The notes under the pieces were generated by a model. That model was given only the letters and a program-made list of their open reading frames with translations, was not told where the DNA came from and did not search any database. A program made the translations under genes and the position numbers. This document shows positions 16,887 through 25,861 of a DNA stretch of 64,000 nucleotides, in pieces. Position 1 is the stretch's first letter. Each line of letters begins with the position of its first letter. This DNA is from a bacterium 1XD21-70 (GTDB lineage: Bacteria > Bacillota > Clostridia > Lachnospirales > Lachnospiraceae). The DNA lies in the NCBI GenBank assembly GCA_003669055.1, contig RAYB01000002.1:1-64000 (forward strand), written 5' to 3'.

Positions 16887-17938
16887 ACTTTATGCTCCCA
16901 ATTTAATAATTCTTCCTGTATGTAAGGCAATTCCAGAAGCCGTTTCTTTACCTGTTCTAAGCCTAAACGTTCGGTATTATCTGATGTAAATGCAGCTAAA
17001 CTCGCCCGCTCTGTATCTCCATCCTTAAAATATTTGTCATAATCCAAACCGCGCTTATCACATGGCACCCTGAAAAAACCGCCCATATCAATAGCCTGTG
17101 CCCGTTCCTCGCTGGTCAAAAGAGTCTCATACATTTTCTCCCCATGACGGATGCCAATCACCTTGGTTTCATGGCCTGGATCAAATAAATCCGAAACTGC
17201 CTCAGCTAATACCTCTATTGTACATGCAGGCGCTTTCTGCACCATAATATCACCTGTCTGTGCGTTCTCAAATGCAAACAAAACCAAGTCAACCGCTTCC
17301 TCCAGGCTCATAATAAAACGCGTCATCAAAGGTTCTGTCACCGTCATCGGAAGCCCCTGCCTGATTTGGTTGATAAACAGCGGGATCACGGAACCGCGGG
17401 AGCACATTACATTTCCGTACCGGGTGCAGCAAATAGTTGTCTTTTCCGGCGCCACCGTCCTTGATTTTGCCACAATCACTTTTTCCATCATGGCCTTCGA
17501 TGTTCCCATGGCGTTTACCGGATAGGCAGCCTTATCTGTGGACAGGCAGATTACTTTCCCCACCCCTGCCTCTATCGCAGCCGTAAGCAAATGATCCGTC
17601 CCCAGAACATTTGTTTTCACTGCTTCAACGGGAAAGAATTCACAAGACGGAACCTGCTTGAGCGCTGCCGCATGAAACACAAAATCCACGTCATGGATTG
17701 CATCTTTTATGCTCTGCAGGTCACGGATATCGCCAATATAAAATTTCAATTTATCAAAATATTGTGGATATTCTGCCTGGTATTCATGCCTCATATCATC
17801 CTGCTTTTTCTCATCCCGGGAAAAAATCCGGATCTCCCGTATCTCTGTTTTTAAAAACCGTTTTAAAACTGCATTCCCAAAGGATCCTGTCCCGCCGGTT
17901 ATGAGTAAAGTCTTGTCTTTAAATATACTTGTCTCCAT
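16883..17938 (-). CDS. capE: CapE UDP-GlcNAc 4,6-dehydratase (5-epimerising)
   Basis: A 351-residue extended short-chain dehydrogenase. The NAD-binding motif is LLITGGTGSFGNAVLKRFL. The catalytic region reads AMGTSKAMMEKVIVAKSR, with Met in place of the usual Tyr in the YxxxK motif, as in the CapE/FlaA1 dehydratase group. It starts UDP-L-FucNAc synthesis by dehydrating UDP-GlcNAc and inverting C5. FlaA1/PseB proteins (pseudaminic acid route) are close relatives, but the adjoining capF and capG decide the assignment. The upstream ribosome binding site (AGGTGA) is weak. Confidence 0.93.
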   Translation of the reverse strand: METSIFKDKTLLITGGTGSFGNAVLKRFLKTEIREIRIFSRDEKKQDDMRHEYQAEYPQYFDKLKFYIGDIRDLQSIKDAIHDVDFVFHAAALKQVPSCEFFPVEAVKTNVLGTDHLLTAAIEAGVGKVICLSTDKAAYPVNAMGTSKAMMEKVIVAKSRTVAPEKTTICCTRYGNVMCSRGSVIPLFINQIRQGLPMTVTEPLMTRFIMSLEEAVDLVLFAFENAQTGDIMVQKAPACTIEVLAEAVSDLFDPGHETKVIGIRHGEKMYETLLTSEERAQAIDMGGFFRVPCDKRGLDYDKYFKDGDTERASLAAFTSDNTERLGLEQVKKRLLELPYIQEELLNWEHKV

Positions 17939-17947
17939 TTTGATCTG

Positions 17948-19108
17948 TCACCTGTCTCTTTTCAGTTTGTTGTAAAATATCTGGCCAATATGTGCAGGAT
18001 TATATGGATGCCAAACCGCATTTTCTATTTTTCTGAAATCTTCTTCATCCTTCTCATACCGGAGAAGGGATTCTAATAATTCATAGGCAAAATACATTTC
18101 GCTGTCCTGTTTTATCTCTTCCCTCAGCAGTAGTATCCGCAAGCCGGATAATATGCGGCTCTCTAGTTCTTCTTCTCTATGTTCTAACTTGGCACAAGCA
18201 ATCACTGTTTCATCTGGGATTTTGCATAGTATCTGTTTTAATTTTTGATCTAGTGAAAGAGGACAGGTTTTATAAAACAAGGAATTTATTTCATGCGTCA
18301 CTTGCTTTAACCTTCTGCCAACTAATAATTTCTGGTAATTGTCGGTTGATAATTTCCATTCACCGAATAAATCCATATATTTTTGGTATATTTCATTAAA
18401 CATGTCATGCTCATACGAATAGTATTTGCCTACAGAAGCATTTAATTTATTAGATTTATAAATAAAAAAATCGTATACTGGTTCTTTCAAGACTAATGCC
18501 GAATTTACATCTGGCGCGATGGCAATATTAAATAAAAGGTCAGCAGCATAAACATCCGTTCGGAACTTGTGCTTTCTTAATAATTTCCTACAATATAAAT
18601 TTGCTTGGTTTTGCGCTAAGTAGCTAGATAATAAATATGGCCAATTATTACGTACTTCTGTTTTATTTTTATAAAAAGAAGTATATTTTACATATTCATC
18701 CCACTTTCCAACATTATAAGCTGTTATATTCTGTTCGCTATCGCATTCATGCACAAGTACCTTTGTCCAAATTACATCTGGCTTAAATCTTTCTGCATTC
18801 TTGGCAATAAGCCCTAGGCCTCCCTTTTCTATTTTATCATCGGAATTAATAAAATAAATATAATCTCCCTTAGCTTCCTCTATACCTCTATTTAAGCTTG
18901 CATATATCCACTGGTTACTTTGATGGATTACTGTAATTCTTTCATCCTCTTTTGCAATTTTATCTGCTATGATTGACGTTTTATCCGTCGAGCCATCATC
19001 AATTATAATCAATTCCCATTGTAAATAATCTTGTTCCACTATGCTCTTTACCGCTAATGGAAAATACTTTTCATTGTTATATACAGGCATAATAATGCTA
19101 ATCAACAT
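17948..19108 (-). CDS. GT2 family glycosyltransferase
   Basis: A 386-residue protein with an N-terminal GT-A domain: MLISIIMPVYNNEKYFPLAV, then IIIDDGSTDKTS, then YIYFINSDDKI as the metal-binding DxD-like site. The C-terminal 200 residues are helical and unassigned. The gene and its upstream neighbour at 19222 are clearly more AT-rich than capE and the GC-rich genes further downstream, which points to separate acquisition of this part of the locus. It lies 9 bases before capE. Donor and acceptor are unknown. Confidence 0.88.
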   Translation of the reverse strand: MLISIIMPVYNNEKYFPLAVKSIVEQDYLQWELIIIDDGSTDKTSIIADKIAKEDERITVIHQSNQWIYASLNRGIEEAKGDYIYFINSDDKIEKGGLGLIAKNAERFKPDVIWTKVLVHECDSEQNITAYNVGKWDEYVKYTSFYKNKTEVRNNWPYLLSSYLAQNQANLYCRKLLRKHKFRTDVYAADLLFNIAIAPDVNSALVLKEPVYDFFIYKSNKLNASVGKYYSYEHDMFNEIYQKYMDLFGEWKLSTDNYQKLLVGRRLKQVTHEINSLFYKTCPLSLDQKLKQILCKIPDETVIACAKLEHREEELESRILSGLRILLLREEIKQDSEMYFAYELLESLLRYEKDEEDFRKIENAVWHPYNPAHIGQIFYNKLKRDR

Positions 19109-19221
19109 ATTTACTATTACCTCTGACAGATTACAACTTTATATATCTTTTTACTGTACAACAGCCAAATATTATTAATCAGTAAATAATCTATAATTCA
19201 CTAAAAAAGTGCAATGATGTG

Positions 19222-20487
19222 CTAGATGCACAGATAATCCGTTACCCCCAATTGTTCAAGTTCTTTTATTAATGGGATCCTATTTTTATTTGTCACTCCT
19301 ATTATAATCAATAATTTATTCCCATCATTTTTCCTGTATTCTGCTATATTACTGATTGATTCTACTCTGATGCCGTCTATTTCTTTTTGATTCTCCTGAA
19401 TATTTGTCACTGCAAAACGCCATACAGGTATTCCGCTCTCCTTCAATATATTATAAACATCAATGCCAAATACTCCTGCTCCATATATTACTACTTTTTC
19501 GTATTGCTTTATATAATTTAATTGGTCGGCCGAAATATTTTTACATTTTACCCCTTCTGCTTTTAATTCAAAGAACAATTCAAAATCTATTTTGTCATGA
19601 TAAGATAATTTTTGCTTACACACATTTTTTTCAGCTTCTGATAATCGGATATAAATATTTTTTGTCTCGAAAAAAAAGGATTTATAATATTCACCTATAA
19701 CCAGTTCAGCTTCTTTGCTTAAGCGCCCTGCCATAGATAACTCTCTCCAATAATTGTCTAAATCTTTAAATACGCAAAACATACTATATAGATTGTGTGC
19801 ATTTAAAAATGATTTTGAATTAGAACCTTTTCGATGCCAGTACTCATATAATTCGCTTTTTAAATAGCAAACCCTTTCACTGTTTAACAATGCTTTGATT
19901 GTAAAAAAACAATCCTCACAGATAATCCCCTCATGAAATTCAATATTATGGTTTACCAAATACAAACGATTGAAAAATTGTCTTCCAATGGCAAAACTCA
20001 TCAAATTTTCATCTGAAAGCCTTTTCAAAAATTCAATTCCTGAAAATAAGTTAATATATCCTGTCCCTTTCAAATATTCACTATCCGGTTGTGGTACACA
20101 AGCATTCTCCCTATATAAATGTTTTAAACCATAGTAAATAGATGTACAATTTGTTTCCTCTGCACAATGATATAATGTTTCTAATGTTCCAGAGCAAATA
20201 CGGTCATCAGAATCCACAAAAAATATATATTTCCCTCTTGCTATTCGCATAGCACAATTTCTTGCATATGAGGATCCTCTATTATTTTCATTGTCCAAGA
20301 GTCTAATGCGGCCATCTCTTTCTGCATACTTTCTCAAGATATTTACACTATTATCACTAGAACCATCATTAACACAAATCAATTCATAGTTTTTAAATTC
20401 TTGGTTCAATATACTTTCTATACTTTCCCCTATATACTGTTCTGTATTATATACTGGCATAACGATGGAGATTAATGGTTCAGCCAT
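19222..20487 (-). CDS. GT2 family glycosyltransferase with C-terminal Rossmann module
   Basis: The ATG lies 2 bases after the upstream SDR gene's stop; an in-frame TTG slightly upstream has the better-placed GGAGG and could be the real start. Residues 1 to about 230 are a GT-A domain (ISIVMPVYNTEQYIGESIES, CVNDGSSDNS, FVDSDDRICSGTLE). The last 100 residues are the recurring module (VVIYGAGVFGIDVYNIL, ending LIKELEQLGVTDYL). AT-rich like its neighbour. A 113-base AT-rich gap follows it, in which I see no gene or clear hairpin. Confidence 0.87.
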   Translation of the reverse strand: MAEPLISIVMPVYNTEQYIGESIESILNQEFKNYELICVNDGSSDNSVNILRKYAERDGRIRLLDNENNRGSSYARNCAMRIARGKYIFFVDSDDRICSGTLETLYHCAEETNCTSIYYGLKHLYRENACVPQPDSEYLKGTGYINLFSGIEFLKRLSDENLMSFAIGRQFFNRLYLVNHNIEFHEGIICEDCFFTIKALLNSERVCYLKSELYEYWHRKGSNSKSFLNAHNLYSMFCVFKDLDNYWRELSMAGRLSKEAELVIGEYYKSFFFETKNIYIRLSEAEKNVCKQKLSYHDKIDFELFFELKAEGVKCKNISADQLNYIKQYEKVVIYGAGVFGIDVYNILKESGIPVWRFAVTNIQENQKEIDGIRVESISNIAEYRKNDGNKLLIIIGVTNKNRIPLIKELEQLGVTDYLCI

Positions 20488-20489
20488 AT

Positions 20490-21326
20490 TTACCAACAAG
20501 TCCTCCCCCCATCAACAATCACCGTGCTTCCTGTCATATAGCTGCTTGCCTCTGAAATCAAATATAGGATGGTGCTTTTATACTCCTCCACATCTGCCAT
20601 TCTTCCCATAGGAACCAAATTAGTCAGTTTCTGCAAAAATTCTTCATTCTGGCCATTATACACACCGGCAGGACATAAAGCGTTTGCCCTCACTCCCTTT
20701 TGTGCATAATAGGTGGCAAGGTATTTTGTCAAGCCAATCAATCCATGTTTAATGACAGAATAGGTAACAGGCTTTACTGTCTGCTGATCCTCTGCCAAAC
20801 CATCTTTCCGATAAATCCGCTGATCTGGTGCAATAATGCCTAAATCAGAAGAAATGTTGAGGATAACACCCTTTCCCTGTTTTGCCATAATATTTCCTAA
20901 TACCTGCGCACAAACAAAAGCCCCTGTCAATCCAACCGCCATATCTTCCATCCACATCTGCAATGGAAAATTCTCAAACTGTATGGCCTTCATATTTGCA
21001 GCACTGCCTTCTACCTTAGGATTATTGGCTGCGTTATTGATTAACACATCAATATGTCCATACTTTTGCACAAGTTCATCTGCAATCTTTTCCACCTCTT
21101 CACGTTTTGTAATATCTGCAACATAGATTTCTATCTTACAGGAACTGCCATACTTTTCCTTCAGCCTCCTATCTGCAGTGTTCACTGCTGCCTGGGATAT
21201 GTCAAGTAATACAGGAATCCCTTTCCCTTCAATGACCGCCTCTGCATGTTTACAACCCAATAACCCCGCTCCGCCTGTGATTACCACTACCTTATTTTCA
21301 ATATAAAACTTTTCTATTGCTGTCAT
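20490..21326 (-). CDS. Short-chain dehydrogenase/reductase (SDR)
   Basis: The start was placed at MTAIEKF, which has AGGAGG 5 bases upstream; the longer frame to 21488 lacks a ribosome site and overlaps the nitrilase gene. The 278-residue protein has a classical SDR fold: VVVITGGAGLLGCKHA for NAD(P), NNAANN, a catalytic Ser in ILNISSDLG, and YSVIKHG as YxxxK. The C-terminal SSYMTGSTVIVDGGRT is the usual family ending. It oxidises or reduces a hydroxyl of an unknown, perhaps sugar-derived, substrate. It is the last gene of the nine-carbon-sugar-like cassette. Confidence 0.88.
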   Translation of the reverse strand: MTAIEKFYIENKVVVITGGAGLLGCKHAEAVIEGKGIPVLLDISQAAVNTADRRLKEKYGSSCKIEIYVADITKREEVEKIADELVQKYGHIDVLINNAANNPKVEGSAANMKAIQFENFPLQMWMEDMAVGLTGAFVCAQVLGNIMAKQGKGVILNISSDLGIIAPDQRIYRKDGLAEDQQTVKPVTYSVIKHGLIGLTKYLATYYAQKGVRANALCPAGVYNGQNEEFLQKLTNLVPMGRMADVEEYKSTILYLISEASSYMTGSTVIVDGGRTCW

Positions 21327-22108
21327 TTCTTCCTCCTGTATTGTGAGACATAAAATTCCCACTTCCGGTCTCTCTTTATGGGAAATTCCTTTCGCAGCTT
21401 CTTTACATCCTCCTGCAAATCCACCATTACCAGCCCCTGTCTTCCAGCCAATGTATCCAACAGTTCTCCATAAGGAGAAATGCAACAAGAATGACCGCTA
21501 TATTCTATGTTGTTTATGGTTCCTACACAATTTATAGCTAAAATGTAACTCTGGCTTTCTATTGCCCTTGCCTGCAAGAGGCACTTCCAATGTTTTTCTC
21601 TTTTCTGCGGCCAATTAGCCGGAACCAATATTATCTCTGCAGTCTCAGATGCAATCTGGAATAATTCTGGGAATCTCAAATCATAACATATGAAATTACT
21701 CCAGTGATATCCACCCAGGGTAAAATTTGTTATTTCACTCCCCGAAGCAAAAAACTTATCCTCATCCGCATAGGAAAAGGGATGGATTTTCGTATAATCT
21801 GAAATCACCTGACCATATTTATCAATAACCGAATAGTGATTTTCCGCCAAGTTCTCCCCCTGTTTCGTCCATCCTATTCCAATAGCTATCTGATATTTAC
21901 CAGCAATCTGGCAAAACTTATTTATTGTTTCTCTTTCCCTCTCAGCCGTTATCTGAGTATTCATGGAGAAACCCGTGAGGCTCATCTCAGGAAAGAAAAT
22001 CCCCTGTGCACCCATTTTTGACGCCTGTGAAATATAATCTATAGCAATAGTTTCATTTGCGGTTTTATCCTCCCAGATTATATTAGTCTGCGCTAATGCT
22101 ACTTTCAT
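21323..22108 (-). CDS. Carbon-nitrogen hydrolase (nitrilase superfamily)
   Basis: The start at MKVALAQTN fits the family's standard beginning; the earlier in-frame ATG (22159) lies inside the upstream gene. About 261 residues with the Glu-Lys-Cys triad: Glu in GIFFPEMSLTGF, Lys in SDYTKIHPFSYAD, Cys in FICYDLRFPELF. Such enzymes hydrolyse amides or nitriles in the cytoplasm. An amidase in a polysaccharide locus is unusual. It overlaps the downstream SDR gene by 4 bases, so both probably act on the same pathway, for example by removing or swapping an amide on a sugar precursor. Confidence 0.87.
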   Translation of the reverse strand: MKVALAQTNIIWEDKTANETIAIDYISQASKMGAQGIFFPEMSLTGFSMNTQITAERERETINKFCQIAGKYQIAIGIGWTKQGENLAENHYSVIDKYGQVISDYTKIHPFSYADEDKFFASGSEITNFTLGGYHWSNFICYDLRFPELFQIASETAEIILVPANWPQKREKHWKCLLQARAIESQSYILAINCVGTINNIEYSGHSCCISPYGELLDTLAGRQGLVMVDLQEDVKKLRKEFPIKRDRKWEFYVSQYRRKK

Positions 22109-22130
22109 GTCTGCTTTCCCACTCCACTTA

Positions 22131-22910
22131 TCAGATAATTGTCCTGCTTTGCCCTCCATCTATGAGCAATGTTGCACCTGTAATAAAAGAAGCACAATCG
22201 GAAGCTAAAAATACAATCCCATTTGCTATTTCTTCCGGAACGGCAAACCGCCTTAAAGGAACAGAAGTTTCTATATACTTTCTGACACCTGCTTCATCCT
22301 GTGCAAGCAGTTCTTCCCATCGTCCACCATTGTAAAATACATTTCCAGGTATTACACTATTTACACGTATTTTTCGCATTGCATAGTCATCCGATAAATA
22401 TTTTGATAATACACTGATTCCCTGCTTTGCCGCTGCATATGCATAGGGTGCAGAAATTCTGTTATATGCAGCCAATGAGGATACTGTAATAATGCTTCCG
22501 CCAACACTGCCTTCCCATAAATCATCAAATACTTCTATCAGCTGGACTGCGCTAAACAGATTAACCTCAAAACTTTTTTTCCAGCCTTCTATATCAAGGC
22601 AATCCTGAGAAACAGGTTTCCCACTTCCAACATTAGCCACAAGGCAATCTATATGGCCAAAAATTTCTTCGGCATATTTGCGAAATCCTATGATTTTCTC
22701 CTCTATGGTTGTATCGCCTGAATAAAGATAGACTTTATCCTTCCCAAATTCCTGCTCCAAAACTTCTTTTCTCTCTTTTGCTTTAAACTCATTCCTCCCA
22801 TTTATCAAAACACAGGCGCCTTCCTCCAAAAACTTATGGGCCACTGCATATCCAATGCCGTCTGTTGAGGCAGTAATCACTACATTCTTTCCCTTTAACT
22901 GTAAATCCAT
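22131..22910 (-). CDS. Short-chain dehydrogenase/reductase (SDR)
   Basis: A 259-residue classical SDR. It has TASTDGIGYAVAHKFLEEG for cofactor binding, a catalytic Ser in ITVSSLAAYN, and YAYAAAKQG for the Tyr-Lys pair. It ends with FITGATLLIDGGQS. It belongs to the same superfamily as the gene at 20490 but is not a close copy, so two separate redox steps are likely. The acidic Asp in TASTDGIG replaces the usual second Gly position of the TGxxxGIG motif. Substrate unknown. Confidence 0.87.
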   Translation of the reverse strand: MDLQLKGKNVVITASTDGIGYAVAHKFLEEGACVLINGRNEFKAKERKEVLEQEFGKDKVYLYSGDTTIEEKIIGFRKYAEEIFGHIDCLVANVGSGKPVSQDCLDIEGWKKSFEVNLFSAVQLIEVFDDLWEGSVGGSIITVSSLAAYNRISAPYAYAAAKQGISVLSKYLSDDYAMRKIRVNSVIPGNVFYNGGRWEELLAQDEAGVRKYIETSVPLRRFAVPEEIANGIVFLASDCASFITGATLLIDGGQSRTII

Positions 22911-22930
22911 ATTATCTCATATTCTTCTTT

Positions 22931-23881
22931 CTATATTTTGGAGGCAATAATAAACATATTAGATGTCAATTTATATTTCGCTAATATTTCAAAATACTTC
23001 CTGTTTGTCTCTGTTAAAAGTTCGTTGATTTTGGTTCCGGCTTCCTGTACATCTTCCCTGTCTTCCTTAAAATCTATTTTGGGTTCATTTAAGCCAAATA
23101 CACAGTCTGGCTGCGGCCCATTATTAAAATACCAATATAAATGATTGAGAAAATTATAATCTTGTATATAATCAATACATTCCACCTTATATCTACAATC
23201 TTCTAAAAGTATCCTGATAGACTTTTCTGAAAAGTAACTCAAATGGGCTTCGTGATAATAAAACTGTTCATAGGCATCAACTTTCCATAATTTTCTTAGC
23301 GGATCATTTAAGCTTGGTACCTCAATAAATACCTTTCCTCCATCTTTCAGCCTATCATGTACATCACGCATAAATTGTCTTGGGTTTTCTATATGCTCTA
23401 AAACTTGAAAAAATCCTATATAATCAAACTGCTCACCATTCCATTTAATTTGAGAAAGTTCTTCTGAATAGACTGGTATATTCCAATGCTCCCGGACATA
23501 TTCTGCACACTTTTTTGAAAGTTCAATCCCCGCTACATATCCGAATTCATCTCTGATCTTACTGAGGAACTGTCCCGCAGAACATCCTATTTCAAGAAAG
23601 CTTTTTTCTTTATCAAAGAAATCCCTAATGGCATGAATCCTGTCATTTTGATACCTGCAGCGCATTTGATAAATTTCTTTTGGGCTTTCTTCTTGATCGT
23701 TCGTCAATTCATCTTTATACTTTTTTCTATATTCTTTATCATAATACTCAGATACATCCTCAAATCCTGCTTCAAGCATCCCATAATCACACTTTGGGCA
23801 ATAATATACTATTCTGTTTCCATAGCGCAGCTTTTTTGTCAAAATATCATGGCTCTCATTCCCGCAAATCACACATTTCAT
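22931..23881 (-). CDS. Class I SAM-dependent methyltransferase with N-terminal zinc ribbon
   Basis: 316 residues. The first 30 contain CVICG and CPKCDYG, a four-cysteine zinc site seen in sugar C- or N-methyltransferases. The SAM domain follows: SFLEIGCSAGQFLSKI is motif I, and IGFFQVLEHIENPRQFMRDV with GGKVFIEVPSL are the post-motifs. This arrangement is common for enzymes that methylate nucleotide sugars or glycan ends. The C-terminal region is unassigned. It lies between an SDR gene and a VOC gene within the cassette, consistent with decoration of the same precursor. Confidence 0.85.
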   Translation of the reverse strand: MKCVICGNESHDILTKKLRYGNRIVYYCPKCDYGMLEAGFEDVSEYYDKEYRKKYKDELTNDQEESPKEIYQMRCRYQNDRIHAIRDFFDKEKSFLEIGCSAGQFLSKIRDEFGYVAGIELSKKCAEYVREHWNIPVYSEELSQIKWNGEQFDYIGFFQVLEHIENPRQFMRDVHDRLKDGGKVFIEVPSLNDPLRKLWKVDAYEQFYYHEAHLSYFSEKSIRILLEDCRYKVECIDYIQDYNFLNHLYWYFNNGPQPDCVFGLNEPKIDFKEDREDVQEAGTKINELLTETNRKYFEILAKYKLTSNMFIIASKI

Positions 23882-23901
23882 TATTCCTGTTTCCTTTTAT
23901 C

Positions 23902-24330
23902 CTATAATTCCTCCACCAGTTCCAAATAATTCCCCTCCGGATCTCTTGCAAAAAACACTCTTGCCTTCCCGTCAGGAGCGTCACAAGGTTCTGATAGCAC
24001 CTCACAATTTCGTTCCTTTAATTTATGGTAGATTTCCATTGCAGAATCAACAGTAATGGCTATATGCATCTTTCCGCATCGGTAAATCTTTTCACTCCAA
24101 TCCGGTAACACACCTGTGTGAGCAAATTGTATCAATTCAATCATGGTTTTATTCTTAAATTCCAATTTGCAAACCTGAATATCAACATTTCTTTCATTGA
24201 ATATTGTATCCGTGTACACCCCCTTTTCCTGCTGGCGTACAACGACTTTTAAATCAAATAAACCTTTATAGAAAGAAATCATTTCTTCCAGATTACTCAC
24301 ATAGATTCCAGTATGCCTTAGACCAATCAC
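23902..24330 (-). CDS. VOC-family (glyoxalase-like) protein
   Basis: A 142-residue single-domain protein starting at GTG with AGGGGGAGG 5 bases upstream. It shows the paired beta-alpha-beta-beta-beta pattern of the vicinal oxygen chelate fold: LRHTGIYVSNLEEMISFYKGLF, then HIAITVDSAMEIYHKLKE, ending FFARDPEGNYLELVEEL with the conserved Asp-Pro-x-Gly-Asn and metal Glu. Family members are epimerases, lyases, isomerases or dioxygenases; methylmalonyl-CoA epimerase-like proteins look similar. Its place between a class III aminotransferase and a methyltransferase suggests a metal-dependent step in the same pathway. Confidence 0.85.
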   Translation of the reverse strand: MIGLRHTGIYVSNLEEMISFYKGLFDLKVVVRQQEKGVYTDTIFNERNVDIQVCKLEFKNKTMIELIQFAHTGVLPDWSEKIYRCGKMHIAITVDSAMEIYHKLKERNCEVLSEPCDAPDGKARVFFARDPEGNYLELVEEL

Positions 24331-24445
24331 ACGCTTCCCTCCCCCTCATAAGCCTGATTTTTTTGCCGTTTTGTAAAGACAATTCCCCTTTTTCCTCAAT
24401 GCACTTCATGGCATCTGAATCGCCTATGATTTCCAGAAGCAAATA

Positions 24446-25840
24446 TCAAGTATCCTCTTCTATGATTTCCTCCATGGATTCAATCAGCACCTCCATGCCT
24501 TCCTTTAAAGCCTCGTCTGAAATAGTCAGCGGAGGCCCTACCTTAATAGTTCCTGTCATAGTTCTGATTGACATTACCCCTTTTTCAAACGCCCTCTCAA
24601 TGATTCTGTCAACTAACTCCACATCCAGTTCCTTTGTTCCCGGCTTCACAACAACCGCCGCAAACGCCATCCCCATCCCATGAATTGTCTTCACTCTGTC
24701 CGGGAATTTCTTCTTTAGTTCATTAAATTTATTTAGCAGAATTTTCTCTTTTCTCTTGGATTCGTTTACAAGATGATGCTCCTCCAAATATTTTAAATTG
24801 GCCAGTGCGGAAGCACACGGCAAAGGACTTCCCCCATGAGTGCTGTTTAGGGAACCGTCTACATCTAAAATCTCAGCAGAACTAAGAACTGCAGATAAAG
24901 GCAAAGCACCGCTGATTGCTTTTCCACAGCAGATGATATCAACATCAACCCCATAATACTCATAACCAAACAGTTTCCCTGTCCTGCCAAACCCTGCCTG
25001 AACTTCATCCGAAACCAGCAGAGCACCCTTTTCTGTAAGAAATTCCCTTAATGCCTTAATATACCCAATAGGATAAAACAGAGCCGCCCATCCCTGGTAA
25101 GGCTCAAAGATAGCGCCTGCGATTGTATCCAAATCCACGCCGGATGCCTCTAATTCTTTGATATCCCGCTCAAACAGCTTTCTTCCTTTATCTTCATCAT
25201 AAATCTGAGCCATATCCTCAAACGGGTCAGTTGGGCAAGGCAGATGATAAATACAAGGGTCAAGATTTCCAATCCATTTCCATGAATTTGGTTTCCCCGC
25301 CATAGTCTGTGCTCCGAGAGTCTTTCCATGAAATGCCCCATTAAACGCGATCATACCTAATTTCTTCTTATCTTGCTTGATTCCATGTAATCTGCATAAT
25401 TTCAAAGCACACTCGGTAGTTTCTGCTCCGGTCGTAAGTAAAAACACCTTATCCATACCCTCTGGAGCCATTTTAGCCAACTGCTCTGTAAGCAACGAAC
25501 GTTCCTCTAAAAAATAGTAATAGCTATTCAGCATAGGCTTTTGAATCATTTTTTCAAGTGCCTTTACCATCTCTGGATTTCCATGCCCTGTATTAGTCAC
25601 AAAAATACCTGACGATAAATCAATCCACTTGTTTCCCCATTTATCGTATACATGAAAATCTGTGGCATGGTCCCATACTGCATAAAGCTGATGGTTCATG
25701 GACCAGGGCTCATTTTTTAAGGAACGTTCTATAATCTCCATACTCTCCGGCACAGGGATTTTTGTACAAATCTCTCTGTTTTTTGTATGAATTAATTTTA
25801 CTTCCTTTGGTGTCCTGCGAAATAAATATTCATTTTCCAT
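24446..25840 (-). CDS. Class III PLP-dependent aminotransferase
   Basis: A 464-residue fold-type I PLP enzyme. Key features are FVTNTGHGNPEMVKAL near the N-terminus, LLTTGAETTECALKL for phosphate binding, LLVSDEVQAGFGRTG with the cofactor Asp, and ICCGKAISGALPLSAVL with the PLP-binding Lys. Class III enzymes usually transfer an amino group to an aldehyde or ketone at a terminal carbon, unlike the DegT/LegC sugar aminotransferases normally found in sialic-acid-like clusters. Its product is therefore not the standard legionaminic or pseudaminic intermediate. Located between the CMP-transferase and VOC genes. Confidence 0.9.
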   Translation of the reverse strand: MENEYLFRRTPKEVKLIHTKNREICTKIPVPESMEIIERSLKNEPWSMNHQLYAVWDHATDFHVYDKWGNKWIDLSSGIFVTNTGHGNPEMVKALEKMIQKPMLNSYYYFLEERSLLTEQLAKMAPEGMDKVFLLTTGAETTECALKLCRLHGIKQDKKKLGMIAFNGAFHGKTLGAQTMAGKPNSWKWIGNLDPCIYHLPCPTDPFEDMAQIYDEDKGRKLFERDIKELEASGVDLDTIAGAIFEPYQGWAALFYPIGYIKALREFLTEKGALLVSDEVQAGFGRTGKLFGYEYYGVDVDIICCGKAISGALPLSAVLSSAEILDVDGSLNSTHGGSPLPCASALANLKYLEEHHLVNESKRKEKILLNKFNELKKKFPDRVKTIHGMGMAFAAVVVKPGTKELDVELVDRIIERAFEKGVMSIRTMTGTIKVGPPLTISDEALKEGMEVLIESMEEIIEEDT

Positions 25841-25861
25841 ATATTACACTCTTTCCTCTCG

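Noticed and set aside
24293-24442. 49-codon minus-strand frame (TTG start) between the aminotransferase and VOC genes
   Set aside because: It begins 3 bases after the aminotransferase stop but overlaps the VOC start by 38 bases, uses a TTG, and matches no family I know. Too weak to call.
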